Shown here: positions 1-8,839 of the stretch, one piece after another
How the letters are laid out: each line of letters starts with the position of its first letter
Numbering within the stretch: position 1 is the stretch's first letter
From: Microbacterium resistens NBRC 103078
Lineage (GTDB): Bacteria; Actinomycetota; Actinomycetes; Actinomycetales; Microbacteriaceae
Direction: 5' to 3'
Assembly: GCF_001552355.1 (NCBI RefSeq)
Contig: NZ_BCRA01000039.1
Location: 1 to 49,125, forward strand
Length of the DNA stretch: 49,125 nucleotides
The notes under the pieces: generated by a model
The model's database searches: none
Told to the model about the DNA's origin: nothing
The model's input: only the letters and a program-made list of their open reading frames with translations
Made by a program: the position numbers and the translations under genes

Positions 1-351
1 GTCGAGCGCCTCCGCGGGAGCCGAGGCCAGGGAGGCGACGTAGGACGTGACCCCTTCGGCGAGCAGGTGACGCTCGATCTCGGCGAGCCCCTCCGCGTCC
101 GCGTCGGCGAAGGCGTGCCCGCGGGCGCCGTGCACATGCACGTCGACGAGGCCGGGCGTGACCCACGAGCCGCCGACGTCGATCACCCGCTCGTGCGCGA
201 TCCGGTCCTCCCCGGCCGGCCCGCCCGGCACGCGCGGTGTCACGGCGACCACGACGCCGCCCCGCATCCGTATGTCGGCCGGCACGAATCCGCCGCCGAC
301 CAGCACCTGCCCGTCGACGACCGCGAGAGCGCCGTCCCCGTCTCGGGACAC
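1..351 (-). CDS. nagA: N-acetylglucosamine-6-phosphate deacetylase, 3' end outside window
   Basis: First 117 codons of a leftward gene that runs off the left edge. The metal-site segment PGLVDVHVHGARGHAF (about residues 70-85) is the HxH motif at the start of the amidohydrolase barrel of NagA, which removes acetate from GlcNAc-6-P in the cytoplasm. The preceding 65 residues form the small beta-sandwich (DGQVLVGGGFVPADIRMRGG). I chose the GTG start at 351 because it lies 5 bp after the nagB stop and gives normal NagA spacing; no strong Shine-Dalgarno is visible, so coupling to nagB is likely. NagA and the upstream NagB are consecutive steps from GlcNAc-6-P to fructose-6-P. Family assignment is firm; substrate is inferred from the NagB neighbour. 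Confidence 0.88.
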   Translation of the reverse strand, partial: MSRDGDGALAVVDGQVLVGGGFVPADIRMRGGVVVAVTPRVPGGPAGEDRIAHERVIDVGGSWVTPGLVDVHVHGARGHAFADADAEGLAEIERHLLAEGVTSYVASLASAPAEALD

Positions 352-356
352 GGGGT

Positions 357-1136
357 TCAGACCGCCGGCGCGAGGTCCAGCCGGGACGCCGAGGACGCGT
401 CCACGAACAGCGTCGCGTGGGGCGTCTCACGCAGGATCGTCGCAGGGCAGGCGGGAGAGATCGGCTCGGTCACCGTGGCACGGACGGCGTCGGCCTTGCG
501 CGGCTCCGGGGCGCAGACCTGCACGTGGCGCGCCGACAGGAGCGCGGGGATGGTGAGCGAGATCGCCTGAGCCGGCACGTCGTCGATCGTCGGGAAGTGC
601 CCTTCTCCGACCTGCTGGCGCCGTGACTCCGGCCTGAGGGTGATGACCCGCGCCCATCGCGGATCGTCGAAGCGGGCCTCGTGCGGCTCGTTGAAGGCGA
701 GGTGACCGTTCTCCCCGATCCCCATGCACACGAGGTCCAGGGGCTCCGCGCGCAGCAGCCCCTCGTAGCGCGCCGCCTCCGCCTCGGCGTCGCCCTGCCC
801 GCCGATGTACTCGACGCGCGCAGGGCGGAGCGGGTCCTCGATGCGCTCCCGGATCCAGCGCTGGAAGCTCGCCGGATGGTCCTCGTCGATCCCGACGTAC
901 TCGTCCATGTGGAAGACGGTCACCGCACCCCAGGGCACGTCCTGCGCGCGCAGCGCATCCGTGAAGGCGTACTGGGAGTTGCCGGTGGCGATCACCACGC
1001 GCGCGGCGCCGCGGGCGTCGACCGCGTCCCGGATCACGGCGGCGGCGCGCCGTGCGGCGGCCTCCCCCATCTCCCGTTCGGTGTCGTGCACTTCGACGGC
1101 GAGCTTCCCGGCCATGAAGTTCTGTCGTGCAGCCAT
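357..1136 (-). CDS. nagB: Glucosamine-6-phosphate deaminase
   Basis: 259 aa, the usual NagB length. It converts GlcN-6-P to fructose-6-P and ammonia. Visible family motifs are VIATGNSQYAF (phosphate loop), FHMDEYVGI with the catalytic Asp, and MGIGENGHLAFNEP. The ATG at 1136 is preceded by AAAGGA at good spacing; the frame stays open upstream but has no better site. The gene precedes nagA with a 5-bp gap, so the pair is an operon for amino-sugar catabolism. It is divergent from the uxaA-like gene across a 129-bp intergenic region carrying an inverted repeat. Confidence 0.93.
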   Translation of the reverse strand: MAARQNFMAGKLAVEVHDTEREMGEAAARRAAAVIRDAVDARGAARVVIATGNSQYAFTDALRAQDVPWGAVTVFHMDEYVGIDEDHPASFQRWIRERIEDPLRPARVEYIGGQGDAEAEAARYEGLLRAEPLDLVCMGIGENGHLAFNEPHEARFDDPRWARVITLRPESRRQQVGEGHFPTIDDVPAQAISLTIPALLSARHVQVCAPEPRKADAVRATVTEPISPACPATILRETPHATLFVDASSASRLDLAPAV

Positions 1137-1183
1137 GACGATCCTTTCGCGATGGACGCGAGGAGGCTCGCGTCGTAGACTCG

Positions 1184-1224
1184 TTCTGCAATCGCATTCA
1201 GCATATGTCATAGTTCTTGCAGAA
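1184..1224. promoter_or_regulatory. Inverted repeat in the nagB / uxaA-like divergent promoter region
   Basis: TTCTGCAA at 1184-1191 and its exact reverse complement TTGCAGAA at 1217-1224 are 33 bp apart centre to centre, about three helical turns, in the only intergenic space shared by nagB and the uxaA-like gene. This is typical of an operator for a regulator acting on both genes. No regulator gene lies beside it, so its identity is unknown. Confidence 0.5.
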
Positions 1225-1265
1225 TGGGTCGAAGAAATTGCATCGGATCCCGCGAAGGAGGCCCC

Positions 1266-2807
1266 ATGGCCGATCCGTCCGCCCCGCCCCGCCCCGTCCT
1301 CGTCCTGTCCCCGGACGACAACGTCGCCGTCGCGACGACCGACCTCGCGCCCGGGACGACCGCGCCGCTCCCGGACGGCGACGTCCGGATCCTCGATGCC
1401 GTCCCGCGCGGCCACAAGGTGGCGATCGCCGCGGTCCCCCGCGGGGCGGACGTCCTCAAGTACGGTCAGCCGATCGGGGTGGCCACCGAGGACATCGCCC
1501 CCGGCGCCCACGTGCACACCCGGAACCTCGGGATGCGGGACGCGGGGCAGGAGGCCGAGTTCGGCACCGCCCGGCTCGATCCCCCGTCGTGGGAGGGTCG
1601 GCGGCCGACGTTCCAGGGCTATCGTCGCGCGGACGGGCGCGCCGCGACGCGCAACTACATCGGCATCGTCACCTCGGTGAACTGCTCGGCGGCGACGGCG
1701 AAGATGATCGCCGACCGCTTCCGTCCGCACGACCTGGAGGAGTTCGAGAACGTCGACGGCGTGGTCGCCCTCACCCATCAGAGCGGATGCGGGCTGATCT
1801 CGGACTCGGAGGGCGCCCGGATGCTGCTGCGCACCCTGCGGGGGTACGCCCAGCACCCGAACATGGCGGGGGTGCTGCTGCTGGGGCTCGGGTGCGAGAT
1901 GCTCCAGCTCGACCTCATCTCCCAGGACCTGGAGGTGTCCCCGGACGTCCTCGTCGAACGGATGACGATCCAGGGCACCGGCGGCGTCCGCGCCACCGTC
2001 GAGGAGGGCGTGCGCCGGATCCGCGAGATGCTCCCCCGGATCGACGCCTGGCGCCGCGAGCCGATCGACGCCGGCGAGCTGGTCCTCGGGCTGAACTGCG
2101 GCGGCTCGGACGGATACTCCGGGATCACGGCGAACCCGGCCCTCGGCGTCGCCTCCGACCTGCTCGTGGGACTCGGCGGCGCATCCGTCCTCGCCGAGAC
2201 CCCCGAGGTCTTCGGCGCGGAGCACCTGCTGACCCGACGCGCGGTGTCGGAGGACGTCGGCCGCGCGCTCCTGGAGCGGATCGACTGGTGGCGCGCGTAC
2301 GCGGAGGCGGGCGGGGGCACGCTCGACAACAACCCGTCGCCGGGCAACAAGGAGGGCGGCCTCACCACGATCCTGGAGAAGTCGCTCGGCGCCGTCGCCA
2401 AGGCGGGTCGCACGGAGCTCAGCCACGTGCTCCGGTACGCCGAGCCGATCCCCTCCCCCGGCCTGTCGTTCATGGACACCCCGGGATACGATCCCGTCTC
2501 GGTCACCGGGCTCGTCGCGGGCGGGGCCACGGTCGTCTGCTTCACGACGGGACGCGGGTCCGTCCTCGGCTGCAAGCCGGTGCCGAGCATCAAGATCGCG
2601 ACCAACTCGGCGCTCGCCCTGTCCATGGGGGATGACATCGACGTCGACGCCGGAGGGATCGTGGACGCCGGGCGATCCGTCGACGAGGTCGGCCGCGAGA
2701 TCTTCGACACGATCCTCCGCGTCGCCTCCGGGGAGAGGACGGCCAGCGAGGAGCTCGGCATCGGCCAGGACGAGTTCGTCCCGTGGCAGATCGGGAGCGT
2801 GACGTGA
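1266..2807 (+). CDS. UxaA-family altronate/galactarate dehydratase
   Basis: 513 aa, full length for the UxaA/GarD family of Fe-dependent sugar-acid dehydratases. The N-terminal ~100 residues form an SAF-like domain (LDAVPRGHKVAIAAV). The dehydratase domain follows from about residue 115 (GYRRADGRAATRNYIGIV, SVNCSAA, THQSGCGL, GLNCGGSDGYSGITANPALG). The Cys/Gly-rich motifs match the family. The start at 1266 has AAGGAGG just upstream; an in-frame ATG at 1224 lacks one. It is translationally coupled (GTGA) to the isomerase gene. Family is secure. Altronate is the default substrate, but galactarate or another aldonate cannot be excluded without uxaB/uxaC/garR neighbours. Confidence 0.85.
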   Translation: MADPSAPPRPVLVLSPDDNVAVATTDLAPGTTAPLPDGDVRILDAVPRGHKVAIAAVPRGADVLKYGQPIGVATEDIAPGAHVHTRNLGMRDAGQEAEFGTARLDPPSWEGRRPTFQGYRRADGRAATRNYIGIVTSVNCSAATAKMIADRFRPHDLEEFENVDGVVALTHQSGCGLISDSEGARMLLRTLRGYAQHPNMAGVLLLGLGCEMLQLDLISQDLEVSPDVLVERMTIQGTGGVRATVEEGVRRIREMLPRIDAWRREPIDAGELVLGLNCGGSDGYSGITANPALGVASDLLVGLGGASVLAETPEVFGAEHLLTRRAVSEDVGRALLERIDWWRAYAEAGGGTLDNNPSPGNKEGGLTTILEKSLGAVAKAGRTELSHVLRYAEPIPSPGLSFMDTPGYDPVSVTGLVAGGATVVCFTTGRGSVLGCKPVPSIKIATNSALALSMGDDIDVDAGGIVDAGRSVDEVGREIFDTILRVASGERTASEELGIGQDEFVPWQIGSVT

Positions 2808-3559
2808 GCGCGCCCGCCGTCGTCCAGCTGTACTCGGTCCGCGAGGGGCTGCGCACGGACGCCGCGGACACGGTCCGGCGTCTGGCGGACACCGGCTTCT
2901 CCCGCGCGGAGGGGTACCGGCTCGCCGATCTCCCGGCCCTGCCCGCCCTGCTCGCGGCGCACGGGATCAGCATGCCGAGCGCCCATGAGCGCACGGTGTC
3001 GGCCGCGGAGGACACGGATCTCTCCGCCGTCTTCGCCCGGGCCGCCGCCCAGGGCGTGGAACTGGTGATCGACCCCGCGGTGCCCGCCTCGCGCTGGAGG
3101 GCCGAGGATGGGATCGCGCGCATCGCGGACGACATGAACGCCGCCGCCGATGTCGCCGCGGCCCACGGCACGAGGCTCGGATACCACAACCACGCCCATG
3201 AGCTGTTCGACGCCGGAGACGGCCGCACGGCGCTGGAGCACCTGTCGGATCGGCTAGACGACCGGGTCGCCCTGGAGCTCGACGTGTACTGGGCGATGCG
3301 CGCCGGGGCGGACCCGGTCGCGCTGGTCGCCGCGCTCGGAGAGCGCATCGCGGCGCTGCACCTCAAGGACGCCCCTGCCGGCTCGGAGGACGTCGCGGAC
3401 CAGGTCGCCCTCGGCCTCGGCGACGTGCCGTACGGCGCCTGCATCGACGCCGCACCGCGGGACGCCCTCCGCGTCGTGGAGTTCGACGACACCCGCGGAG
3501 ACCTGTTCCAGGCCCTCGCCGTGAGCCTCGCCGCCTTGGAGGCCCGGGCAGACGCGTGA
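2804..3559 (+). CDS. Sugar phosphate isomerase/epimerase, xylose-isomerase-like TIM barrel
   Basis: 251 aa. The TIM-barrel motifs are those of the AP endonuclease 2/IolE-type family: YHNHAHELF, ALELDVYWAMRAGADP (metal ligands Glu/Asp), IAALHLKDAP near the C-terminus. The GTG start at 2804 overlaps the preceding TGA as GTGA and has GGGAG upstream; an ATG at 2783 would lie inside the dehydratase gene. Co-transcription with a UxaA-type dehydratase suggests work on a sugar acid or its keto product. The exact reaction cannot be read from sequence. Confidence 0.83.
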   Translation: MSAPAVVQLYSVREGLRTDAADTVRRLADTGFSRAEGYRLADLPALPALLAAHGISMPSAHERTVSAAEDTDLSAVFARAAAQGVELVIDPAVPASRWRAEDGIARIADDMNAAADVAAAHGTRLGYHNHAHELFDAGDGRTALEHLSDRLDDRVALELDVYWAMRAGADPVALVAALGERIAALHLKDAPAGSEDVADQVALGLGDVPYGACIDAAPRDALRVVEFDDTRGDLFQALAVSLAALEARADA

Positions 3560-3744
3560 GCGCCGTGGGCCGCGTCCTCAGCGGAGCCCCACCCCCACCA
3601 CCCCGCCCCCACGCCCCGCACCCCGCCTCCACGCACCGCCAGATCAGGCACACGCACCAGAACAGGTACCCCCCGCCCCCACCCGCCTGATCCCGCGCGA
3701 TCGCCTGACCCCGCGCGGGGCCGAGACGGCGGTGGACGGGGGTG

Positions 3745-4674
3745 TCAGGGCAGGAGGTGGCCGGCGGCGCGGAAGAGCTCGTACCACTCGGCGCGGCTGA
3801 GCACGACGTCGGCGCCCGCGGCCGCGTCCCGCACCCGCTGCGGCGTCGTCGTCCCGAGCACCGTCTGGAAGCCGCCCGGGTGGCGGGCGATCCAGGCCGT
3901 CGCGATGCCCGTCGGCGTGACGCCGTGCGCGGCGGCCAGCCGATCGATGACGGCGTTCAGCTCCGCGTACTCGGGGTGGCCGAGGAAGACCCCGGTGAAG
4001 AAGCCCGCCTGGAACGGGGACCAGGCCTGGATCGCGATCCCCTCGATCCGGCAGTACTCGACGATCCCCCCGCCGTCGATCACGGTGCTCTGCTCGACAC
4101 CCGCCATGTTCGCGGCGACCGGCTGCGCGATGATCGGCGCGTGCACGAGAGACAGCTGCAGCTGGTTCGCGACGAAGCGCTGGCGCACCGCCGTGCGCAA
4201 CAGGTCGATCTGACGCGGCGTGTGGTTGGAGACGCCGAACGCGCGCACCTTTCCGGAGGCCTCGAGCTGGTCGAACGCGCGGGCCACCTCGTCCGGCTCG
4301 ACGAGCGCATCGGGGCGGTGCAGCAGGAGCACGTCCAGTCGGTCCGTGCCGAGGGCGCGCAGCGAGCCGTCGACCTGGCGCAGGATGTGCTCCGCCGAGA
4401 AGTCGAACATCCCCTGCTGCGGAACGATGCCGCACTTGGTCTGGATCGTGATCTCGTCGCGCTCGGCGGGGCTCAGCCGCAGCGCCTCGGCGAAGCGCCG
4501 CTCGCAGGCGTGCATCTCGCCGCCGTAGATGTCGGCGTGGTCGAAGAAGTCGATGCCGGACTCCCGCGCCGCGGCGTACAGCTCGCGGATCTGCGTGTCC
4601 GTCTTGTCGGCGATCCGCATCATCCCCGCGATCACCGCAGGGGCCGTTCCCGTCCCGAATGCGACCTGTTTCAT
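3745..4674 (-). CDS. Aldo/keto reductase, YdhF-like
   Basis: 309 aa single-domain NADPH-dependent aldo/keto reductase. The catalytic tetrad can be placed: Asp in IDFFDHADIYGG, Tyr in the same motif, Lys in IQTKCG, His in LLLHRPD. The C-terminal half carries the cofactor-binding IQAWSPFQ and TVLGTTTPQRV segments. The segment HADIYGGEM...CERRFAEAL resembles E. coli YdhF. The ATG at 4674 has a purine-rich site (GAGGAGAGGGAGAG) before it. It stands alone, convergent with the isomerase gene and divergent from the VOC gene. Substrate unknown. Confidence 0.87.
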   Translation of the reverse strand: MKQVAFGTGTAPAVIAGMMRIADKTDTQIRELYAAARESGIDFFDHADIYGGEMHACERRFAEALRLSPAERDEITIQTKCGIVPQQGMFDFSAEHILRQVDGSLRALGTDRLDVLLLHRPDALVEPDEVARAFDQLEASGKVRAFGVSNHTPRQIDLLRTAVRQRFVANQLQLSLVHAPIIAQPVAANMAGVEQSTVIDGGGIVEYCRIEGIAIQAWSPFQAGFFTGVFLGHPEYAELNAVIDRLAAAHGVTPTGIATAWIARHPGGFQTVLGTTTPQRVRDAAAGADVVLSRAEWYELFRAAGHLLP

Positions 4675-4819
4675 GCTCTCCCTCTCCTCGGCGTCCCGGC
4701 CCATTCTGGCGCGGGACGAGTCGTGACGCGAGGGTCGTTCCGGCGGGTCTGTCCCGTGTCGGTGCCCCGGCGTAGCGTGTGCGGCAGCGGGAGACGGACT
4801 CCCGCAGAGGAGGGCGAGC

Positions 4820-5200
4820 ATGGACTGGAAGATCGAGCTCATCTTCGTGCCGGTGACCGACGTCGACCGTGCGAAGGACTTCTACGTGAAGATCGGCTTC
4901 CACGCCGACCACGACCAAGTCCCGTTCGAGGGGCTGCGGTTCGTGCAGATGACTCCTCCGGGATCGGCCTGCTCGATCGCGTTCGGCACGGGCCTCGGGC
5001 TGGACCTCGAGCCCGGTCGCCAGAACACGATCCAGGTGGTCGTCCCCGACGCCGACGAGGCGCTCGCGCACCTGCGCGGACTCGGCGTCGAGGCGGAGGG
5101 CGTCGACGAGCAGGCGTGGGGCCGGTTCGTGCGCTTCGCCGATCCGGACGGCAACACCTGGACGCTGCAGCAGCTCCCGGACCGCTCGGCACAGGTCTGA
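4820..5200 (+). CDS. VOC (glyoxalase/bleomycin-resistance fold) protein
   Basis: 126 aa, one VOC domain made of two beta-alpha-beta-beta-beta modules: IELIFVPVTDVDRAKDFYVK at the start and FVRFADPDGNTWTLQQLP at the end, both hallmark segments of glyoxalase-like proteins. AGGAGGG precedes the ATG. Family members include dioxygenases, isomerases and antibiotic-binding proteins; nothing here fixes the role. The gene is monocistronic. Confidence 0.85.
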   Translation: MDWKIELIFVPVTDVDRAKDFYVKIGFHADHDQVPFEGLRFVQMTPPGSACSIAFGTGLGLDLEPGRQNTIQVVVPDADEALAHLRGLGVEAEGVDEQAWGRFVRFADPDGNTWTLQQLPDRSAQV

Positions 5201-5300
5201 CCCATCCGGGCAGGCCCGGCCGGAGAGGCGCCGGGAAGCGGGCTGTCGGCAACGCGATTGACGTTGTCCGTTCCGCGGAACCGACGGCGGTTACCGTCGA

Positions 5301-5327
5301 GAGGCGAAGCTCCGCCTCCCCGCTTTT
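5301..5327 (+). terminator. Candidate terminator downstream of the VOC gene
   Basis: GAGGCG (5301-5306) pairs with CGCCTC (5313-5318) across a six-base loop and is followed by TTTT at 5324-5327. The stem is short, so confidence is low. Confidence 0.35.
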
Positions 5328-5343
5328 ATGCTGACGGGAGGCG

Positions 5344-5393
5344 CGACGAGACCGCGCGCGTCCTGCCGGAGAAGGACGCGCGCGGTCTCGTCG
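5344..5393 (-). terminator. Long perfect hairpin closing the sugar-transport operon
   Basis: A 21-bp perfect inverted repeat (5344-5364 and 5373-5393, loop 5365-5372) sits 8 bp past the stop codon of the leftward sugar-binding protein gene. It lacks a T tract, as is common for actinobacterial hairpin terminators. It may also stop rightward transcription from the VOC gene. Confidence 0.7.
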
Positions 5394-5400
5394 ACGGGCC

Positions 5401-6354
5401 TCAGTCCTGCCCGGCGTTGTCCTTCGTGACGAGCGTCCCCGGAAGCTCGTACTGCGTCTTCTCCGGCGCAGTGCCGGCGGCGTTCGCCTCGATCAGATCG
5501 GCGACCTGCGCCGCGATCGCCTCCCAGTCCTGCTTCACCGTCGCGGTGAACGGGCCGCCCTTCGCGACCTCGGCCAGGGCGAAGTCCTGCCCGTCGATGC
5601 CGACGACCGGGACGCCGGTGATGCCCGCGGCCTGCAGCGCCTGCGTGGCACCGAGCGCCGGCTCGTCCCAACCGCCCCAGATGCCGGTCACCGCGTCACC
5701 GTGTGCGGAGAGGAGATCCTGCACCGACTTGCGGGCGTCGTCGACGGGACCGGGCACCTCGACGTGCTTGGACTCGAGGATCGTGATGCCCGCCTTCTCG
5801 AACACGGCCTTCGCACCGGCGGCACGCTCCTTGACTCCGGGGTGCGGGTCATGCGTCAGCATGACGACCGCGCCCGTGCCGCCCATGGCCTCGATCAGGG
5901 CGTTCGCGCTCTGCTCGCCGAGGTCGGTGTTGTCGCTCGTGACGTTGGCCGCGATGCCGTCGGCCTCGGCGGCGTCGATCGCGAACACCGGCACGCCCGC
6001 ATCCGCCGCGGACTTCAGTCCGAGCGAGACCTGGGTGGGGTCCCCCATGCCGAGCACGATCGCGTCGGGCTGCTGCGCCGCGGCGTTCTGGAACGCGCTG
6101 TTGAGCTTGTTCATGTCGCCGGCGGTGTCCTCGACGCTGACCTGCCAGCCCCGGGACTCCGCGTCCTCGGTGAAGAGGTCGATGACCTCCTTGGTGGACG
6201 CGTTGCTGAGGTACGGCGTGACGACGGCGATCGTCATGGCGGCGTCGCCGCTGCCCGCCGAGCCGGCCGACGCCGGGCCGGAGCAGGCGGTGAGGGCCAG
6301 GCTCGCGGCGGCGACGATGCCGCCGATCAGCGCGAGGGTCCTTGTCTTCTTCAT
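5401..6354 (-). CDS. Sugar ABC transporter substrate-binding lipoprotein (RbsB-like)
   Basis: 317 aa. An N-terminal lipoprotein signal (KKTRTLALIGGIVAAASLAL) ends in the lipobox LTAC with Cys24, so the mature protein is anchored on the outer face of the membrane. The rest is a periplasmic-binding-protein type 1 fold of the ribose/xylose class (TIAVVTPYLSNAS, DAIVLGMGDPTQ, GVPVFAIDAAEADG, GVPVVGIDGQDFALAEV). It is the last gene of the trpA-like > gntR > ATPase > permease > kinase > binding-protein operon, an unusual end position for the most abundant transporter component; internal promoters or mRNA processing may compensate. The ligand is a sugar or polyol of unknown identity. Confidence 0.9.
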   Translation of the reverse strand: MKKTRTLALIGGIVAAASLALTACSGPASAGSAGSGDAAMTIAVVTPYLSNASTKEVIDLFTEDAESRGWQVSVEDTAGDMNKLNSAFQNAAAQQPDAIVLGMGDPTQVSLGLKSAADAGVPVFAIDAAEADGIAANVTSDNTDLGEQSANALIEAMGGTGAVVMLTHDPHPGVKERAAGAKAVFEKAGITILESKHVEVPGPVDDARKSVQDLLSAHGDAVTGIWGGWDEPALGATQALQAAGITGVPVVGIDGQDFALAEVAKGGPFTATVKQDWEAIAAQVADLIEANAAGTAPEKTQYELPGTLVTKDNAGQD

Positions 6355-6387
6355 CGTGGGTGCCTTTCGTGGGTGGGTCGGGACGGG

Positions 6388-7857
6388 TCAGCGATCGCGG
6401 AAGGTCGGGGCGAGCGCGTCGTACAGGGCACGGTGGACGGGGATCAGGCGCTCGTATGCGGAGGCCTGGGCGGACGGTCGCGTCACGGTCCCGGCGTCGA
6501 GCGTGCCGAACAGCGGCTCCGGCCGGGTCGGCAGTCCGAGGACGGACCCGACGGCCCGGATCGCAGAGTGCGTGCCCGGATCCTCCGCGTCACCCGTGAC
6601 GATCGTCGCGCCGAAGACGTCAGCGAGGATCTGCCGCCACGCCGGGCTGGACGCCGCCCCGCCGACGAGCGGGATGCGGTGCTGGGCCATGCCGAGCTCG
6701 TCGCTGGCGTGGCGCAGCGCGAGAGCCACGCCGGTCAGCACGGCGAGATGGAAGTCGATCGGCTGTGTCGCCTCGTGCACGCCGACGAACGCCCCGCGGA
6801 AGTCCGCGTCGCGCACCGGGGTCCGCTCTCCGCCGAGCCCCGGCAGGGCCAGCGGTCGGACGCCGAGCGCCGTCGGATCCGCCATGCGGTCTGCCGCGAG
6901 CGCGTCGACCGCCCGGAAATCGAGCCCGGGGAGGAACGTCCGGCGCGACCACTCCGCCGTCGATCCCGCCGACTGCACGGCGCCGATCCGCAGCCGGGTC
7001 TCCCATCCGGGCATCACGAGCGAATGGATGGGCGACGGGACCGCGGCCGGGTCCGCCTCGGTGACCGCGGCGAGCCAGCCGGTGGTGCCGAGGTAGACGT
7101 AGGCGTCACCCGGTGCGACGCCCACGAGGCCGTCGGTCGCCGAGCCCGCGTCGCCCAGGGCGTGCACGACGGGGATCCCGGCGCGCACGCCGAGCTCGGC
7201 CGCCGCCGCCGGGCCGACGCCGCCGATCAGCGCGTCGTCCGACGCGGTCCCCAGGAGCACGGGGAGTTGATCGGCCCGCGCTCCCGTCGAGACGAGGACC
7301 TCGGTCAGCCACGTGCGGCGGGACACGTCGAGCAGTCCGGTGGTCGACGCGGTCACGACGTCGCAGGCCGCGACGCCGGTTGCCCGCCAGGCGATGTATC
7401 CGGGCGCGCCGAACAGCAGGTGCTCGGCGCCGTCCAGACGGTCCCGGTCGTTCTCGGCGAGCCAGGCGATCTTCGCCGCGACGTTCGTCGGGTCCTGGTG
7501 GTTCCCGGTCCGCCCCTCCCAGTCCCCGTGCGCGGCCCGCAGTCGTGCGTGCGCGGCGCCGGCGCGGGTGTCGGAGTAGAGGAGCACCGGGCCCGCGGCG
7601 CGCCCGCGGGCGACCGTGATGAGATCCTGCATCTGGCCGGTGACGCCGATCGCGTCGATCCGAGCGCCGAGTCCCGTCTCGGCGATGACCGCGGCGGCCG
7701 CCGCCCACCAGTGGTCCGCATCCTGCTCGGCGCGCCCGCCCGGTCCCGTCACGGTCGGGTACCCGGTCTGTGCCCGGGCGAGGACCGTGCCGTCGGAGGA
7801 CGCCACCGCGAGCTTCACGCTCGAGGTGCCGAAGTCGAGACCCGCGATGACGGTCAC
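6388..7857 (-). CDS. FGGY-family carbohydrate kinase (xylulokinase-like)
   Basis: 489 aa, normal for the family. GLDFGTSSVKLAV (residues 6-18) is the N-terminal phosphate-binding loop, GVTGQMQ the sugar-site motif, and the second ATP-binding half includes PLVGGAASSPAWRQILADVFG. It presumably phosphorylates the substrate brought in by the adjacent ABC transporter. The GTG start at 7857 lies one base after the permease stop, so translation is coupled. Xylulose is the closest family guess, but FGGY kinases also take ribulose, erythritol and others. Confidence 0.88.
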   Translation of the reverse strand: MTVIAGLDFGTSSVKLAVASSDGTVLARAQTGYPTVTGPGGRAEQDADHWWAAAAAVIAETGLGARIDAIGVTGQMQDLITVARGRAAGPVLLYSDTRAGAAHARLRAAHGDWEGRTGNHQDPTNVAAKIAWLAENDRDRLDGAEHLLFGAPGYIAWRATGVAACDVVTASTTGLLDVSRRTWLTEVLVSTGARADQLPVLLGTASDDALIGGVGPAAAAELGVRAGIPVVHALGDAGSATDGLVGVAPGDAYVYLGTTGWLAAVTEADPAAVPSPIHSLVMPGWETRLRIGAVQSAGSTAEWSRRTFLPGLDFRAVDALAADRMADPTALGVRPLALPGLGGERTPVRDADFRGAFVGVHEATQPIDFHLAVLTGVALALRHASDELGMAQHRIPLVGGAASSPAWRQILADVFGATIVTGDAEDPGTHSAIRAVGSVLGLPTRPEPLFGTLDAGTVTRPSAQASAYERLIPVHRALYDALAPTFRDR

Positions 7858-7858
7858 G

Positions 7859-8839
7859 TCAGCGGCGCTTCCTGCTCAGACGGCTGAGGCTGACCGCCAG
7901 GACGATGATGAGACCGGTCAGGATCTGCTGCACGTAGCTGTTGACCTGCATGATGTTGAGGCCGTTGCTCAGGACCCCGACGATCCCGAGGCCCACCACC
8001 GTGCCTCCGATCGTCGGCTGGCCCGCCCGGGAGAGCGTGATCCCGAGGAACACCGCCGCGATCGAGGACAGCATGAACGGATCCGCGGCGGACGGGTGCG
8101 CGGAGGCGAGCCGTGCGGTCAGGATGATGCCCGCGAGCGCGGCGCCGAACCCGGAGACGAGGAACGCGGAGAACCGCACCGCGCGCGTCTTCACCCCGGA
8201 CAGTCGCGCCGCCTCCGCGTTCCCGCCGACCGCGTACCAGCTGCGTCCGATGACGGTCTTGGACAGGACGAACCAGACGATCAGGGCGACCACGACGGCG
8301 ATGACGACGGGCACCGGGATCATGCCGAGCCTGCCCTGCCCGAGCCAGACGAACGCGTCCGGGAGACCGAAGACGGTCGTGCCGCTGGAGAGCAGCAGGG
8401 CGAGGCCGGAGAAGGAGGTCATGGTGGCGAGGGTCGCGATGAAGGCGGACAGCCCGAGGTAGGCGACGAGGAACCCGTTCACGGCGCCGGCGATCACGCC
8501 CGCGCCGAGGCCGATGAGCACCGCCACGGCCGGGTGCATCCCGCCGACCAGCAGTTGCGCGGTGATGACGCCGGTGAGGCTCGCGAGCGATCCCACGGAC
8601 AGGTCGAAGTCGCCCACCACCATGACCACCGTCTGCACGGCGGCGATCATCGCCAGGATCGCGACCTGCTCCAGGATGTTGGTGAAGTTGAGCGGCGTGA
8701 AGAACACCTGCGGCTTCATGGCGGCGAACAGGGCGATCAGCCCGACCAGGCCGATGAGGGTTCCGTAGGAGGCCAGGCGCGCGGGGAGCGCGGCACGCCG
8801 CGGCGTCGTCGCCGTGGTCGTCTCGGTCGTTGTCATCAT
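7859..8839 (-). CDS. Sugar ABC transporter permease (RbsC-like)
   Basis: 326 aa with 8-10 hydrophobic segments. Signature regions of the ribose-type BPD_transp_2 family are present: DFDLSVGSLASLTGV, GAVNGFLVAYLGLSAFIATLATM, and GRSWYAVGGNAEAARLSGV, the cytoplasmic loop that touches the ATPase. The first of two consecutive ATGs (8839) overlaps the ATPase stop as ATGA. One permease gene is present; a homodimer is expected, as in RbsC. Confidence 0.92.
   Translation of the reverse strand: MMTTTETTTATTPRRAALPARLASYGTLIGLVGLIALFAAMKPQVFFTPLNFTNILEQVAILAMIAAVQTVVMVVGDFDLSVGSLASLTGVITAQLLVGGMHPAVAVLIGLGAGVIAGAVNGFLVAYLGLSAFIATLATMTSFSGLALLLSSGTTVFGLPDAFVWLGQGRLGMIPVPVVIAVVVALIVWFVLSKTVIGRSWYAVGGNAEAARLSGVKTRAVRFSAFLVSGFGAALAGIILTARLASAHPSAADPFMLSSIAAVFLGITLSRAGQPTIGGTVVGLGIVGVLSNGLNIMQVNSYVQQILTGLIIVLAVSLSRLSRKRR

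Noticed and set aside
357..2426. 689-codon leftward frame running through the uxaA-like gene
   Set aside because: Only its last 259 codons are nagB; the upstream part is antisense to the dehydratase, and a good start with AAAGGA exists at 1136.
3560..3744. C-rich intergenic stretch between the isomerase and aldo/keto reductase genes
   Set aside because: Repeated CCCC tracts catch the eye, but there is no dyad, ORF with a start site or recognisable RNA element.
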